Positions 1 to 6,265 of a stretch of 7,761 nucleotides of DNA are shown in pieces; within the stretch, counting starts at the first letter, position 1, and the number at the start of each line of letters is the position of its first letter. The DNA is from Campylobacteraceae bacterium. Its GTDB lineage: Bacteria > Campylobacterota > Campylobacteria > Campylobacterales > Campylobacteraceae. The position numbers were made by a program, and so were the translations under genes. Location of the stretch: NCBI GenBank assembly GCA_012521935.1, contig JAAYLJ010000080.1:1-7761 (forward strand), in the 5' to 3' direction. Under the pieces are notes generated by a model, which did no database searches, was not told the origin of the DNA, and was given only the letters and a program-made list of their open reading frames with translations.

Positions 1-179
1 CTCTTGGAGTTGGGCTTGGCTTACTTATGAGAAACTTAACAGGCATTGGCGCTCTTTTTTGGCTAGGGGTTGCATGGGGGATAGGTGCTGCTATTTTAAA
101 TGTATATAAGGCGTACAAAAAACATGTTAAATCTTTTGATGAGTATAAAGAAGAGAATAGGTACAAAAAAGAGATTTAA
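1..179 (+). CDS. AtpZ/AtpI-family small membrane protein (3' end only)
   Basis: This is the C-terminal 58 codons of a gene that begins before the window; the frame starts at base 3 and ends with TAA at 177-179. The visible part has the end of one hydrophobic helix, a short loop (RNLTG), a second glycine-rich helix (about residues 15-35 of the fragment, ending in ILNVYKAYKK) and a charged tail rich in Lys and Glu. A two-helix hairpin with Gly-rich helices and a NVYKAY-type end resembles the AtpZ/AtpI group, accessory proteins associated with F1Fo ATP synthase. The assignment rests on remembered family appearance, and the diagnostic N-terminal half is missing. The stop overlaps the next start by one base (TAATG), so the two genes are probably translationally coupled. 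Confidence 0.6.
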   Translation, partial: LGVGLGLLMRNLTGIGALFWLGVAWGIGAAILNVYKAYKKHVKSFDEYKEENRYKKEI

Positions 180-673
180 TGCCTTGGAACTTTTCATACT
201 TTTACCTAAGCACTAATCTATTTTTAATAGCCATCTCCTCCTTCATGGGAGGAGCTTGGCTACTTAATACTCAAGTAGCTTTCATCTGCTCTATGATAAT
301 CACTTTCGCATCTTTCTACTCATACGGCAATCAAGTAAAAAAAAGATTAGAAAGTGGAGCTTTGCCACTAGAAAATAGTGATGATCCATATGATCTTTTT
401 GATGAAGAAGAAGAAGATGAGATAGAGCCAAAAAATATGAAAGAGATGATTAAAATAGAGAAAGCTAGAATGAAAAAAGGGGGCTCATTGGAGGGTTTAA
501 GGTCTCTATCTGGACTCTTTTTTCCGTACAGACTCATTGCTTATCTATTTTTATTTATAGCTTTTTTGTATTTAAATAAAAATGGGTTATTAGAGATAGT
601 CCCGTTTTTGTTAGGACTATCTGTAGTGCCTATATCTTCACTATTAATACCACTTTTTAAAAAAGAGGATTAA
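179..673 (+). CDS. conserved-looking four-helix membrane protein of unknown function
   Basis: A 164-residue protein I do not recognise. Hydrophobicity suggests four membrane segments: about residues 8-25, 32-49, 115-133 and 138-160. Between helices 2 and 3 lies a hydrophilic loop of about 60 residues with an acidic cluster (residues 68-84, including FDEEEEDEIEP) followed by a Lys/Met-rich stretch (residues 86-101). This loop is probably cytoplasmic by the positive-inside rule. There is no signal peptide, catalytic motif or cofactor motif. The ATG at 179 overlaps the stop of the upstream AtpZ-like gene (TAATG) and has only a weak AGAG-type ribosome site at about 169-174, which points to translational coupling and a shared membrane role. 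Its stop overlaps the rpoD stop on the other strand. The frame is surely coding (normal composition, tight packing), but the function is open. Confidence 0.8.
   Translation: MPWNFSYFYLSTNLFLIAISSFMGGAWLLNTQVAFICSMIITFASFYSYGNQVKKRLESGALPLENSDDPYDLFDEEEEDEIEPKNMKEMIKIEKARMKKGGSLEGLRSLSGLFFPYRLIAYLFLFIAFLYLNKNGLLEIVPFLLGLSVVPISSLLIPLFKKED
594..622. repeat. 9-bp perfect inverted repeat (hairpin) near the end of the membrane-protein gene
   Basis: AGATAGTCC at 594-602 is exactly mirrored by GGACTATCT at 614-622 with an 11-base loop. It lies inside the last 80 bp of the convergent membrane-protein gene and about 50 bp beyond the rpoD stop in the direction of rpoD transcription. Read on the minus strand, the stem is followed 11 bases later by a run of five T. 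That is too far for a classical intrinsic terminator, but a hairpin here could still end or protect the rpoD transcript. The repeat is certain; its function is not. Confidence 0.45.
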
Positions 674-2511
674 CTCTCAATATAGTTTTTTAACTTTCTT
701 CCAACCTTTGGATGTTTTAACTTTTTAATGGCAGAACTTTCTATTTGTCTTACTCTTTCTCTTGTAACATTTAACTCTTTTCCAATCTCTTCTAAAGTTC
801 TATCGCTCTCATCATCCATAAGTCCAAACCTCATTCTAATGACTGCCTTTTCTCTATCATTTAACTGATCTAGCACATCATCAATTTGCTCTTTTAAGTC
901 ATTTTTGAGTATGAAATCCATAGGCGAGAGTGAGCTTTTATCTTCTACAAAATCCCCATATCTTCCATCATCTTCATTTCCAATTGGAGCATCAAGAGAG
1001 ATTGGCTCATTTGTGATTTTGATGACATTTTTAACCTTATCTGGACTAAGTCCTACCTCTTCGGAAATAGCGTCAATATCTGGCTCTTTCCCATGCTCTT
1101 GTAAATGTTTTCTAATGATTTTATTTATTCTATTTATAGTTTCTATCATGTGAATTGGGATTCTAATAGTTCTTGCTTGATCTGCAATTGCTCTTGAAAT
1201 CGCTTGTCTAATCCACCATGTTGCATAAGTTGAAAATTTGTAACCTTTTTTATACTCAAACTTATCAACAGCTTTCATTAAGCCTATATTTCCCTCTTGA
1301 ATGAGATCTAAAAATGGTAATCCTCTATTTGTATATCTTTTTGCAATAGAAACAACTAATCTTAAGTTTGACTGCGCCATCCTTGTTTTTGCCTCATCAG
1401 CAATTCTTTTACCTCTTTTAATCTGCTCTAAAATTTTCTTTAATATATGAGGCTCAAGATCAAAACTTTGCTTACTAGCCTCTTTTGTTTGGAAAAGTTT
1501 TTTAATCTCCATATAGGTTGAAACCATAGTAGCTTCAGGAACTTCAGCAGTAACTTCTTCTTTTGAAAGATTTACTATTCTTGTTAAGATATCCTCATGA
1601 TTCTCTTTTAAAGTGTCATTAAAAAGCGGGAGTTTATACTCCAATCTTTTAAGCTCTTTATCAAACTCATCATCACTTTTTAAAACTGTTTCCATCGATT
1701 TAACTAACTCATTTATAAGTTTACTTGTTGGACCTAAATCCATCAATTTCTCTTTTAAAATCTTTTTTTTGAAAGCTAAGTTTAAATGATAAGTTAGTTT
1801 TGTAGCTTCCTCTTCATCTTCAAGCTCTTTGCTTCCAGCTTTTAACCACTCTTTTTTTGCCTTTTCTAAAGCTTTAAAACTTTGAACTACTTTATCGGTT
1901 CTTCTATTATCTTTTCTTGGAGCTTTTGTAGTTTGCTCTTCCTCTTCGCCCTCATTCTCTTCCTCTTCCTCTTCTTCATCATTTCCATCTTCAAAACTTT
2001 TAAAAAGCTCTTTTACTCTCCTTTCTCTATTTATAAGCGGCTCTTTATAATCAAGTATGAAATCAATTAAGTATGGAACAGAACAAAAAGCGTCAATTAT
2101 GATATCTTCTCCAAACTCTATTCTTTTACTAATTTCTACCTCTTCTTCTTTTGTAAGTAGTGAAATTTGCCCCATCTCTCTTAAGTACATTCTAACAGGG
2201 CTATCGCTTCTTGACCACTCTAAAAGCTCTTTTTCACCTGCTAAATCAAACTCATCCTCAAGCGCTTCATCTTGAAGTTTTTGCCTTTCAGCCTCTCTTT
2301 TTTTAGCCTCTTCAATATTTCTCATTTTTGCAATTTCAGCTGAAGTGATGAGTGTTACTTGATGCTTTTTAAGTAAAGACATAATCTTTTTAATATTTGC
2401 AGCAGTTGGTTGTTTTGGAAAGAGTTCCATTAGCGTTTCATAAGTAACATGGGCCTTTGTATGCTTTTTAAATAGCTCTTCAATTTCTGTGAATAATTCT
2501 TTAGCTGACAT
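670..2511 (-). CDS. rpoD: RNA polymerase primary sigma factor (sigma70, RpoD)
   Basis: Housekeeping sigma factor that directs RNA polymerase to -10/-35 promoters. The 613 residues match the size of full-length group 1 sigmas. Domains: region 1.1 about residues 1-60; region 1.2 about 102-135 (SPVRMYLREMG); a large non-conserved region about 136-365; region 2 about 376-450, with NLRLVVSIAKRY, GLPFLDLIQEGNIGLM, the -10-reading helix YKFSTYATWWIRQAI and ARTIRIPIHM; region 3 about 451-530; region 4 about 540-613 with DREKAVIRMRFGL and the -35-binding helix-turn-helix TLEEIGKELNVTRERVRQIE (572-591). The non-conserved region holds a nearly pure Asp/Glu run at residues 179-192. The ATG at 2511 is backed by AGGAGA eight bases upstream. 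The presence of region 1.1 separates it from the alternative sigmas. Confidence 0.98.
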   Translation of the reverse strand: MSAKELFTEIEELFKKHTKAHVTYETLMELFPKQPTAANIKKIMSLLKKHQVTLITSAEIAKMRNIEEAKKREAERQKLQDEALEDEFDLAGEKELLEWSRSDSPVRMYLREMGQISLLTKEEEVEISKRIEFGEDIIIDAFCSVPYLIDFILDYKEPLINRERRVKELFKSFEDGNDEEEEEEENEGEEEEQTTKAPRKDNRRTDKVVQSFKALEKAKKEWLKAGSKELEDEEEATKLTYHLNLAFKKKILKEKLMDLGPTSKLINELVKSMETVLKSDDEFDKELKRLEYKLPLFNDTLKENHEDILTRIVNLSKEEVTAEVPEATMVSTYMEIKKLFQTKEASKQSFDLEPHILKKILEQIKRGKRIADEAKTRMAQSNLRLVVSIAKRYTNRGLPFLDLIQEGNIGLMKAVDKFEYKKGYKFSTYATWWIRQAISRAIADQARTIRIPIHMIETINRINKIIRKHLQEHGKEPDIDAISEEVGLSPDKVKNVIKITNEPISLDAPIGNEDDGRYGDFVEDKSSLSPMDFILKNDLKEQIDDVLDQLNDREKAVIRMRFGLMDDESDRTLEEIGKELNVTRERVRQIESSAIKKLKHPKVGRKLKNYIES

Positions 2512-2519
2512 TATAAAAT

Positions 2520-2525
2520 TCTCCT
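2520..2525 (-). promoter_or_regulatory. rpoD ribosome binding site
   Basis: The minus strand reads AGGAGA here, eight bases before the rpoD ATG. This is a strong Shine-Dalgarno match that fixes the start used for the 613-residue product. Confidence 0.85.
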
Positions 2526-2575
2526 ACGGTTTTAATTTGCTCATTTTAAGAAGTTACATGTTAAAAAAAGTATAT

Positions 2576-2581
2576 ATTATA
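2576..2581 (-). promoter_or_regulatory. rpoD promoter, consensus -10 box
   Basis: On the minus strand the sequence is TTTGGG followed by a perfect TATAAT, placing the transcript start near 2568-2569 and giving a leader of roughly 57 bases. Seventeen bases upstream there is no TTGACA-like box (AAGATT), only AT-rich runs of T. This pattern is usual for sigma70 promoters in Campylobacterota. It is the best -10 match in the divergent intergenic region. Confidence 0.65.
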
Positions 2582-2625
2582 CCCAAATAAAATTTAAAAA
2601 TCTTTAACTAGCTATTTTTCTAAAA

Positions 2626-2641
2626 TGGAACAGTGATTGCT
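2626..2641 (+). promoter_or_regulatory. sigma54 (RpoN) promoter for flgF-flgG
   Basis: The sequence TGGAAC, five bases, TTGCT matches the sigma54 consensus TGGCAC-N5-TTGCW with one mismatch. The invariant GG (2627-2628) and GC (2639-2640) are separated by exactly 10 bases. Transcription would start near 2652, leaving about 31 bases of leader before the flgF ATG. In Campylobacterota the rod and hook genes of the middle flagellar class are known to depend on sigma54 and the FlgSR two-component system, so the location fits. Confidence 0.85.
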
Positions 2642-2682
2642 TAGATGAAGGTTACTAAGTTAAAGTCTATTTAGGAAGTAAG

Positions 2683-3483
2683 ATGCAAAATGGTTTTTAT
2701 AGTGCTACTGGCGCGATGGTAACGCAGTTTAATAGGTTAGATGTTATTTCAAATAATTTAGCCAATATCAATACAGCTGCATTTAAAAGAGATGATGTAG
2801 TAATTGGTGATTTTAGTAAAATTTTCCAAGAGACAAAAGATGAATTGCCCATAAGAAATCATACAAAAAGTGCTGCAAAATACATAAATAGATATATAGA
2901 CAAAGTTCCACAAATTTCATATGAGTACACAAACTTTGAAAAAGGTGCCCTAAAAGAGAGCAATAATCCGTTAGATTTTGCCCTAAAAAGAGAGGATATT
3001 TTCTTTTTAGTAGAAACTCCAAATGGTTTAAGAGTTACTCAAAATGGATCTTTTAGCTTAAATGAAGATGGAGAACTTGTAACAAAAGAGGGTTATTTTG
3101 TACTTCCAGCAAACTTCTTTGAAGATAGAAATTATATAAACTTTGCACCAGAGAATGAAATTACAGCGGATAAAGATGGAAATTTATATGTTGATGGAGA
3201 GTTAGATGCTACCTTATTTATAGCTCAAATAATTGATCCAAGAATGCTTACTAAAGAGGGGGATCATCTATATAAATTTAGTGAAGAGAATATGCAAGCA
3301 CTTCAAAACTCAAACTCAATTGAGCAAGGTTTTGTTGAAGTTAGCAATATAAATCCAGTAAGTGAAATGGTGGGGCTCATAGAGACTCAAAGATTGGTAG
3401 AAATGTATCAAAAAGTTATCTCATCTCACATGGATGATTTAAACAGTGATGCCATAAATAAATTAGCAAACATTAGAGCATAG
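2683..3483 (+). CDS. flgF: flagellar basal-body rod protein FlgF (FlgG2-type)
   Basis: A 266-residue flagellar rod protein, exported through the flagellar type III apparatus to build the proximal rod in the periplasm. It has the N-terminal rod signature of the FlgBCFGE family (SNNLANINTAAFKR, residues 23-36), the central hook-basal-body domain (for example NPLDFALKREDIFFLVETPNG, about 95-115, and RVTQNGSFSLNEDG, 117-130) and the C-terminal signature about 215-250 (QGFVEVSNINPVSEMVGLIE, then TQR). FlgF is preferred over FlgG because a canonical FlgG follows immediately and this copy diverges more in the core, as with the FlgF homologue sometimes labelled FlgG2 in Campylobacter. The ATG is preceded by AGGA six bases upstream and by a sigma54 promoter. 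The gene is co-transcribed with flgG across a 9-bp gap. Confidence 0.9.
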   Translation: MQNGFYSATGAMVTQFNRLDVISNNLANINTAAFKRDDVVIGDFSKIFQETKDELPIRNHTKSAAKYINRYIDKVPQISYEYTNFEKGALKESNNPLDFALKREDIFFLVETPNGLRVTQNGSFSLNEDGELVTKEGYFVLPANFFEDRNYINFAPENEITADKDGNLYVDGELDATLFIAQIIDPRMLTKEGDHLYKFSEENMQALQNSNSIEQGFVEVSNINPVSEMVGLIETQRLVEMYQKVISSHMDDLNSDAINKLANIRA

Positions 3484-3492
3484 GGGTAAAAA

Positions 3493-4281
3493 ATGATTAG
3501 ATCTTTATATACTGCGGCAACAGGAATGAAGGCGCAGCAGCTTCAAATTGATGTTACTTCAAACAATATTTCAAATGTAAATACTATTGGATATAAAAAG
3601 CAAAGAGCTGAATTTGCCGATCTTTTTTATCAAACAATGGAGTATGCAGGAACTTCAACTAGCATTACTACCATGTCGCCAACAGGAATTGAAGTTGGTC
3701 TTGGTGTTAGGCCAACGGCGATTACAAAGATTTTTTCTCAAGGAAACTTCAAAGAGACTAGCAATAGTTTAGATATGGCAATTACAGGAAAAGGCTTTTT
3801 TCAAATAGAGCTTCCAAATGGAGATATTGCATATACTAGAAATGGTGCATTTAAGCTTGATGGAGAGGGAAATGTTGTAAATAGTGATGGGTATAGACTC
3901 TTGCCTGAGATTACGATCCCAGAAGATGCAACTGAAATTGCCATAGGAACAGATGGAACTGTCTCAATCCTCCAAGCAGGCGATACGCAAATGAATGAGA
4001 TAGGCCAAATAGAGATTGCAACTTTTATAAATCCAGCAGGCCTTCACTCTTTAGGAGATAATAACTTCATAAATACAACTGCTTCAGGAGATCCCATATT
4101 AGACATTCCTGGATTAAATGGTTTTGGGCAGTTAAGACAAGGTTTTGTGGAGATGAGTAATGTGCAGTTAGTTGAGGAGATGACAGATTTAATTACAGGC
4201 CAAAGAGCTTATGAAGCAAATTCAAAAGCTATCACTACAAGTGATGAAATGCTTCAAACTGTAAATCAATTAAAAAGATAA
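3493..4281 (+). CDS. flgG: flagellar basal-body distal rod protein FlgG
   Basis: A 262-residue distal rod subunit, the usual length for FlgG, forming the part of the driveshaft that crosses the outer envelope to the hook. The N-terminal rod motif is DVTSNNISNVNTIGYKKQ (residues 20-37). It is followed by the FlgG-specific insertion with GTSTSITTMSPTGIEVGLGV (about 53-72) that distinguishes rod from hook proteins. The core has NSLDMAITGKGFFQIELPNG (91-110), and the C-terminal helix carries QGFVEMSNVQLVEEMTDLI and GQRAYEANSKAI. The ATG lies six bases after AGGGG, which overlaps the flgF stop, so translation is tightly linked to flgF. No feature suggests truncation or divergence. Confidence 0.96.
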   Translation: MIRSLYTAATGMKAQQLQIDVTSNNISNVNTIGYKKQRAEFADLFYQTMEYAGTSTSITTMSPTGIEVGLGVRPTAITKIFSQGNFKETSNSLDMAITGKGFFQIELPNGDIAYTRNGAFKLDGEGNVVNSDGYRLLPEITIPEDATEIAIGTDGTVSILQAGDTQMNEIGQIEIATFINPAGLHSLGDNNFINTTASGDPILDIPGLNGFGQLRQGFVEMSNVQLVEEMTDLITGQRAYEANSKAITTSDEMLQTVNQLKR

Positions 4282-4291
4282 GGTAGCTTAA

Positions 4292-4366
4292 ATGATCTAT
4301 TTTGTGCCTCTTGTTGCCATTTTTGTTTTAGCTTTAGCGGTAAAAGCTATATATTCAACTATATAA
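4292..4366 (+). CDS. 24-residue hydrophobic micro-ORF after flgG
   Basis: A very short frame (starting MIYFVPLVAIFVLALAVKAI and ending YSTI) that is almost wholly hydrophobic and would form a single membrane helix. It has a plausible ribosome site, AAGG at 4280-4283 overlapping the flgG stop, eight bases before the ATG. It lies 10 bp after flgG and so sits in the flagellar transcript. It ends at TAA 4364-4366. The continuation in the -1 frame (IKKLFKEK) leads without a stop into the next short frame at 4390, so it may be the first part of a frameshifted 80- to 90-residue membrane protein. I recognise no family. Existence as an independent gene is uncertain. Confidence 0.4.
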   Translation: MIYFVPLVAIFVLALAVKAIYSTI

Positions 4367-4389
4367 AAAAGTTATTTAAAGAAAAAATC

Positions 4390-4548
4390 ATGCCTTTTTT
4401 AATAGTTTTATCTATCATCTTTTTTTACGCTTTAACTATCGGACTTCATCAAGAATTAGTGCCTTTAGCTATGCTTTTTTTAACTGCACTTTTTTTGCAA
4501 TTAGATCCCCAAAAAATTCAAAAAATAGTAGATAAATATAGAGTATAA
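4390..4548 (+). CDS. 52-residue hydrophobic small protein, or the 3' part of a frameshifted gene
   Basis: A 52-residue frame with two predicted membrane segments (about residues 2-19 and 23-37) and a charged C-terminal tail (DPQKIQKIVDKYRV). The bases before its ATG (AAAGAAAAAATC) hold no convincing ribosome site. The frame stays open upstream all the way to the flgG stop at 4279-4281. Both points suggest it is entered either by coupling from the micro-ORF at 4292 or by a frameshift, rather than by independent initiation. The protein is unrecognised. The A/T-rich, hydrophobic composition alone makes short chance frames more likely here, but the conventional coding look and the gap-filling position argue for a real product. 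Confidence 0.45.
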   Translation: MPFLIVLSIIFFYALTIGLHQELVPLAMLFLTALFLQLDPQKIQKIVDKYRV

Positions 4549-4583
4549 AAGAGAAGTTAAAAGATTCACTAGCCTATTTTTTA

Positions 4584-4592
4584 TGATACAAT
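4584..4592 (+). promoter_or_regulatory. extended -10 promoter for azlC
   Basis: TGATACAAT combines the extended -10 TG dinucleotide with a TACAAT box (one mismatch to TATAAT), preceded by T-rich sequence. There is no TTGACA-like -35 (ATTCAC at the 17-bp spacing). The start would be near 4599, about 16 bases before the azlC TTG, so azlC and probably the genes after it can be transcribed independently of the flagellar operon. Confidence 0.65.
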
Positions 4593-4603
4593 CCCCTTTT
4601 TTT

Positions 4604-4608
4604 AAAGG
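4604..4608 (+). promoter_or_regulatory. azlC ribosome binding site deciding a TTG start
   Basis: AAAGG lies six bases before the TTG at 4615. The next in-frame ATG (codon 15) would remove the beginning of the first membrane helix, so this site supports the TTG as the true start. Confidence 0.75.
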
Positions 4609-4614
4609 TTAAGA

Positions 4615-5283
4615 TTGAGATTTTTAGATATTTTTAAATTAACTATTCCAGTACTAATGGGCTACATTCCTTTAGGGATTGCTTTTGGACTATTAAGCTC
4701 TTCAATGCTCATTCCATGGTACTATGCTTTTTTTATGAGTGTTTTCATATTTGCTGGGGCTGGGCAGTTTTTAGCTCTATCTCTTTTTGCAACCCAGGCA
4801 ACTCTTTTTGAACTAGCCATAGCCACCTTTCTTTTAAACTTACGACACTTTTTTTATGGACTCTCAGTTATTAGTGACTTTAGCACTTTGGGAAAAGTTA
4901 AACATTATGTCATTTTTGGGTTAACTGATGAAACTTTTGCCCTTTTAAAAACAGCAACTATTAGTGGTAAAAATAGAGATAGAGTCTATTTTTTAATCAC
5001 TGCGCTAAATCAAAGTTATTGGATAATTGGCTCAGTTATTGGGGCAGTTTTGGGAAACATAATCCCATTTAATTATGAAGGCATAGAGTTTTCATTAACT
5101 GCTCTTTTTGTAGTTTTATCAATTGAGCTTTATAGAAAAAATCCAAATCCAAAGACTCTTCAGCTTGCTATTTTAATTGGAATTGCAGGTATGATTATAT
5201 TTCCAAGCTCAAAAATGCTCATTTTATCTCTATTTACCGCTTCATTTTTTCTTATTAGTTTTAGGAGATGGATAGATGAGTGA
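4615..5283 (+). CDS. azlC: AzlC-family branched-chain amino acid exporter, large subunit
   Basis: A 222-residue polytopic inner-membrane protein. AzlC pairs with AzlD (also known as BrnF/BrnE or YgaZ/YgaH) to export leucine, isoleucine, valine, and in some species methionine or azaleucine. Family motifs are visible: the N-terminal IPVLMGYIPLGIAFG (11-25), FAGAGQFLALSLF (46-58), LLNLRHFFYGLSV (73-85) and LTDETFAL (103-110), which is in the usual place for the conserved TDE. Length is normal, slightly short. It begins at TTG, with a good ribosome site six bases upstream. Its last eight bases overlap azlD in another frame, the standard arrangement for this obligate two-subunit exporter. The substrate is inferred from the family and from leuDB downstream. 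Confidence 0.93.
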   Translation: MRFLDIFKLTIPVLMGYIPLGIAFGLLSSSMLIPWYYAFFMSVFIFAGAGQFLALSLFATQATLFELAIATFLLNLRHFFYGLSVISDFSTLGKVKHYVIFGLTDETFALLKTATISGKNRDRVYFLITALNQSYWIIGSVIGAVLGNIIPFNYEGIEFSLTALFVVLSIELYRKNPNPKTLQLAILIGIAGMIIFPSSKMLILSLFTASFFLISFRRWIDE

Positions 5284-5602
5284 AAAATATATAATTCTTT
5301 CAATCATTGTTGCTGCCATAGCAACATATTTAACAAGAATTTTGCCATTTTTATTTTTTACAAACAAAAAACCAAGTAAGATACTATTCCATTTTGAGCA
5401 GTATATGCCTATGATGATTATGGTTATTTTAGTTTTTTATGCGATTAAAGATGTCTCTTTTGGTGAGTTTCCTTACGCTATTCCAGAGCTTTTAGGAGTT
5501 TTAGTAGCAATTTTAATTCACCTTAAGTTTAAAAATGCACTTCTTAGCATATTTAGTGCAACTGCTTTATATATGTTTTTAATTCAAAAAGTTTTTATTT
5601 AA
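5276..5602 (+). CDS. azlD: AzlD-family branched-chain amino acid exporter, small subunit
   Basis: A 108-residue membrane protein with about four hydrophobic segments (roughly residues 5-28, 45-58, 66-83 and 88-106). It carries the hallmark ATYLTRILPFLFF (16-28) and a PEL/LGVLVAILIH segment typical of AzlD (BrnE, YgaH). It is the partner of AzlC in branched-chain amino acid export. The ATG at 5276 overlaps the azlC 3' end by 8 bp and has AGGAG eight bases upstream, inside azlC, so the two subunits are translationally coupled at near-equal levels. There is no sign of truncation. Confidence 0.92.
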   Translation: MSEKYIILSIIVAAIATYLTRILPFLFFTNKKPSKILFHFEQYMPMMIMVILVFYAIKDVSFGEFPYAIPELLGVLVAILIHLKFKNALLSIFSATALYMFLIQKVFI

Positions 5603-5614
5603 AAGGAATAGTTA

Positions 5615-6229
5615 ATGAATAGTACAATGCTAGCCCTTTTTATCCCCACTTTCATTGCAGTTTCCATAACTCCTGGGATGTGCATGACCTTAGCAATGAC
5701 TCTTGGGATGAGCGTTGGCGTTAAAAGAACTTTATGGATGATGGCTGGAGAGTTAGCTGGCGTATTTTTAGTCTCAGCCTCTTCAGTTGCTGGAGTTGCA
5801 ATCATAATGCTTAAGTTTCCACAAGTTTTTATGGTTTTAAAAATAGTTGGAGGTTTGTACTTAATCTATCTTGGGTTTATGCTTTGGAATTCAAAAGGTA
5901 AGATGGCAGTTTGTTCTAGTCAAAATAGAAACTTTTCTTCAAAATATTTAGTTTTGCAAGGTTTTGTAACTGCTGTTGTAAATCCAAAAGGGTGGGCATT
6001 TTTTGTTGCATTGCTTCCCCCTTTTATAGATTCAACCTTGCCGTTATTTCCTCAGCTTGCACTGCTATTGTCAATCATTTTAACAATTGAATTTCTATCT
6101 TTAATGCTTTATGCTTATAGTGGAAGCACTCTAAGAGGTTTAATGCAAAAAGAGCACCATATTAAGTTTTTAAATAAATTAGCAGCTCTTTTGATGGCTG
6201 GGATTGGCATTTGGTTAATAGTTGAATAG
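5615..6229 (+). CDS. LysE/RhtB-family amino acid exporter
   Basis: A 204-residue membrane transporter, the normal size for the LysE/RhtB superfamily, with about six helices. N-terminal motif: SITPGMCMTLAMTLGMSVGVKR (17-38, conserved TPG and the Gly-rich helix). Then KIVGGLYLIYLGFMLW (76-91) and the second signature VVNPKGWAFFVALLPPFID (121-139). Proteins of this family export lysine, threonine, homoserine, homoserine lactone, leucine (LeuE) or cysteine by proton exchange; the sequence alone does not settle the substrate. It starts 12 bp after azlD with AAGGA seven bases before the ATG, so it belongs to the azlCD transcript. Placement between azlCD and leuDB makes leucine or related compounds a reasonable guess only. 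Confidence 0.92.
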   Translation: MNSTMLALFIPTFIAVSITPGMCMTLAMTLGMSVGVKRTLWMMAGELAGVFLVSASSVAGVAIIMLKFPQVFMVLKIVGGLYLIYLGFMLWNSKGKMAVCSSQNRNFSSKYLVLQGFVTAVVNPKGWAFFVALLPPFIDSTLPLFPQLALLLSIILTIEFLSLMLYAYSGSTLRGLMQKEHHIKFLNKLAALLMAGIGIWLIVE

Positions 6230-6265
6230 TTTAATCTTCTTCACACCAGAAGTTAGTTAAAATGG

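Noticed and set aside
331..537. 68-codon minus-strand frame inside the 164-residue membrane-protein gene
   Set aside because: Its poly-Ser stretch is simply the complement of the acidic codon run; it is a shadow of the real gene.
905..1153. 82-codon plus-strand open frame inside rpoD
   Set aside because: Antisense to conserved sigma regions 3 and 4 of RpoD; the translation is Ser/Ile/Leu-rich with no family character, as expected from the reverse complement of a coding gene.
1882..2275. Two plus-strand open frames opposite the acidic part of rpoD
   Set aside because: They are reverse-complement readings of GAA/GAG-rich codons, giving Phe/Leu/Ser-rich strings; no ribosome site and no independent space.
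2813..3022. 69-codon minus-strand frame inside flgF
   Set aside because: Antisense to a well-supported FlgF; no motif or ribosome site.
3587..3772. 61-codon plus-strand frame inside flgG
   Set aside because: Out-of-frame reading of flgG, which has full family motifs across the same bases.
4571..4601. T-rich stretches before azlC as a terminator of the flagellar operon
   Set aside because: No stable GC-rich stem precedes the T runs; they fit better as part of the azlC promoter.
5536..5560. Inverted repeat TGCACT/AGTGCA
   Set aside because: Only 6 bp with a 13-base loop, inside azlD coding sequence, with no T run right after it; likely chance.
5599..5805. 68-codon minus-strand frame at the start of the LysE/RhtB gene
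   Set aside because: Antisense to the conserved TPG-containing N-terminus of the exporter.
6236..6252. CTTCT/AGAAG inverted repeat after the LysE/RhtB stop as a terminator
   Set aside because: A 5-bp AT-rich stem with no following T run; too weak to call a terminator.
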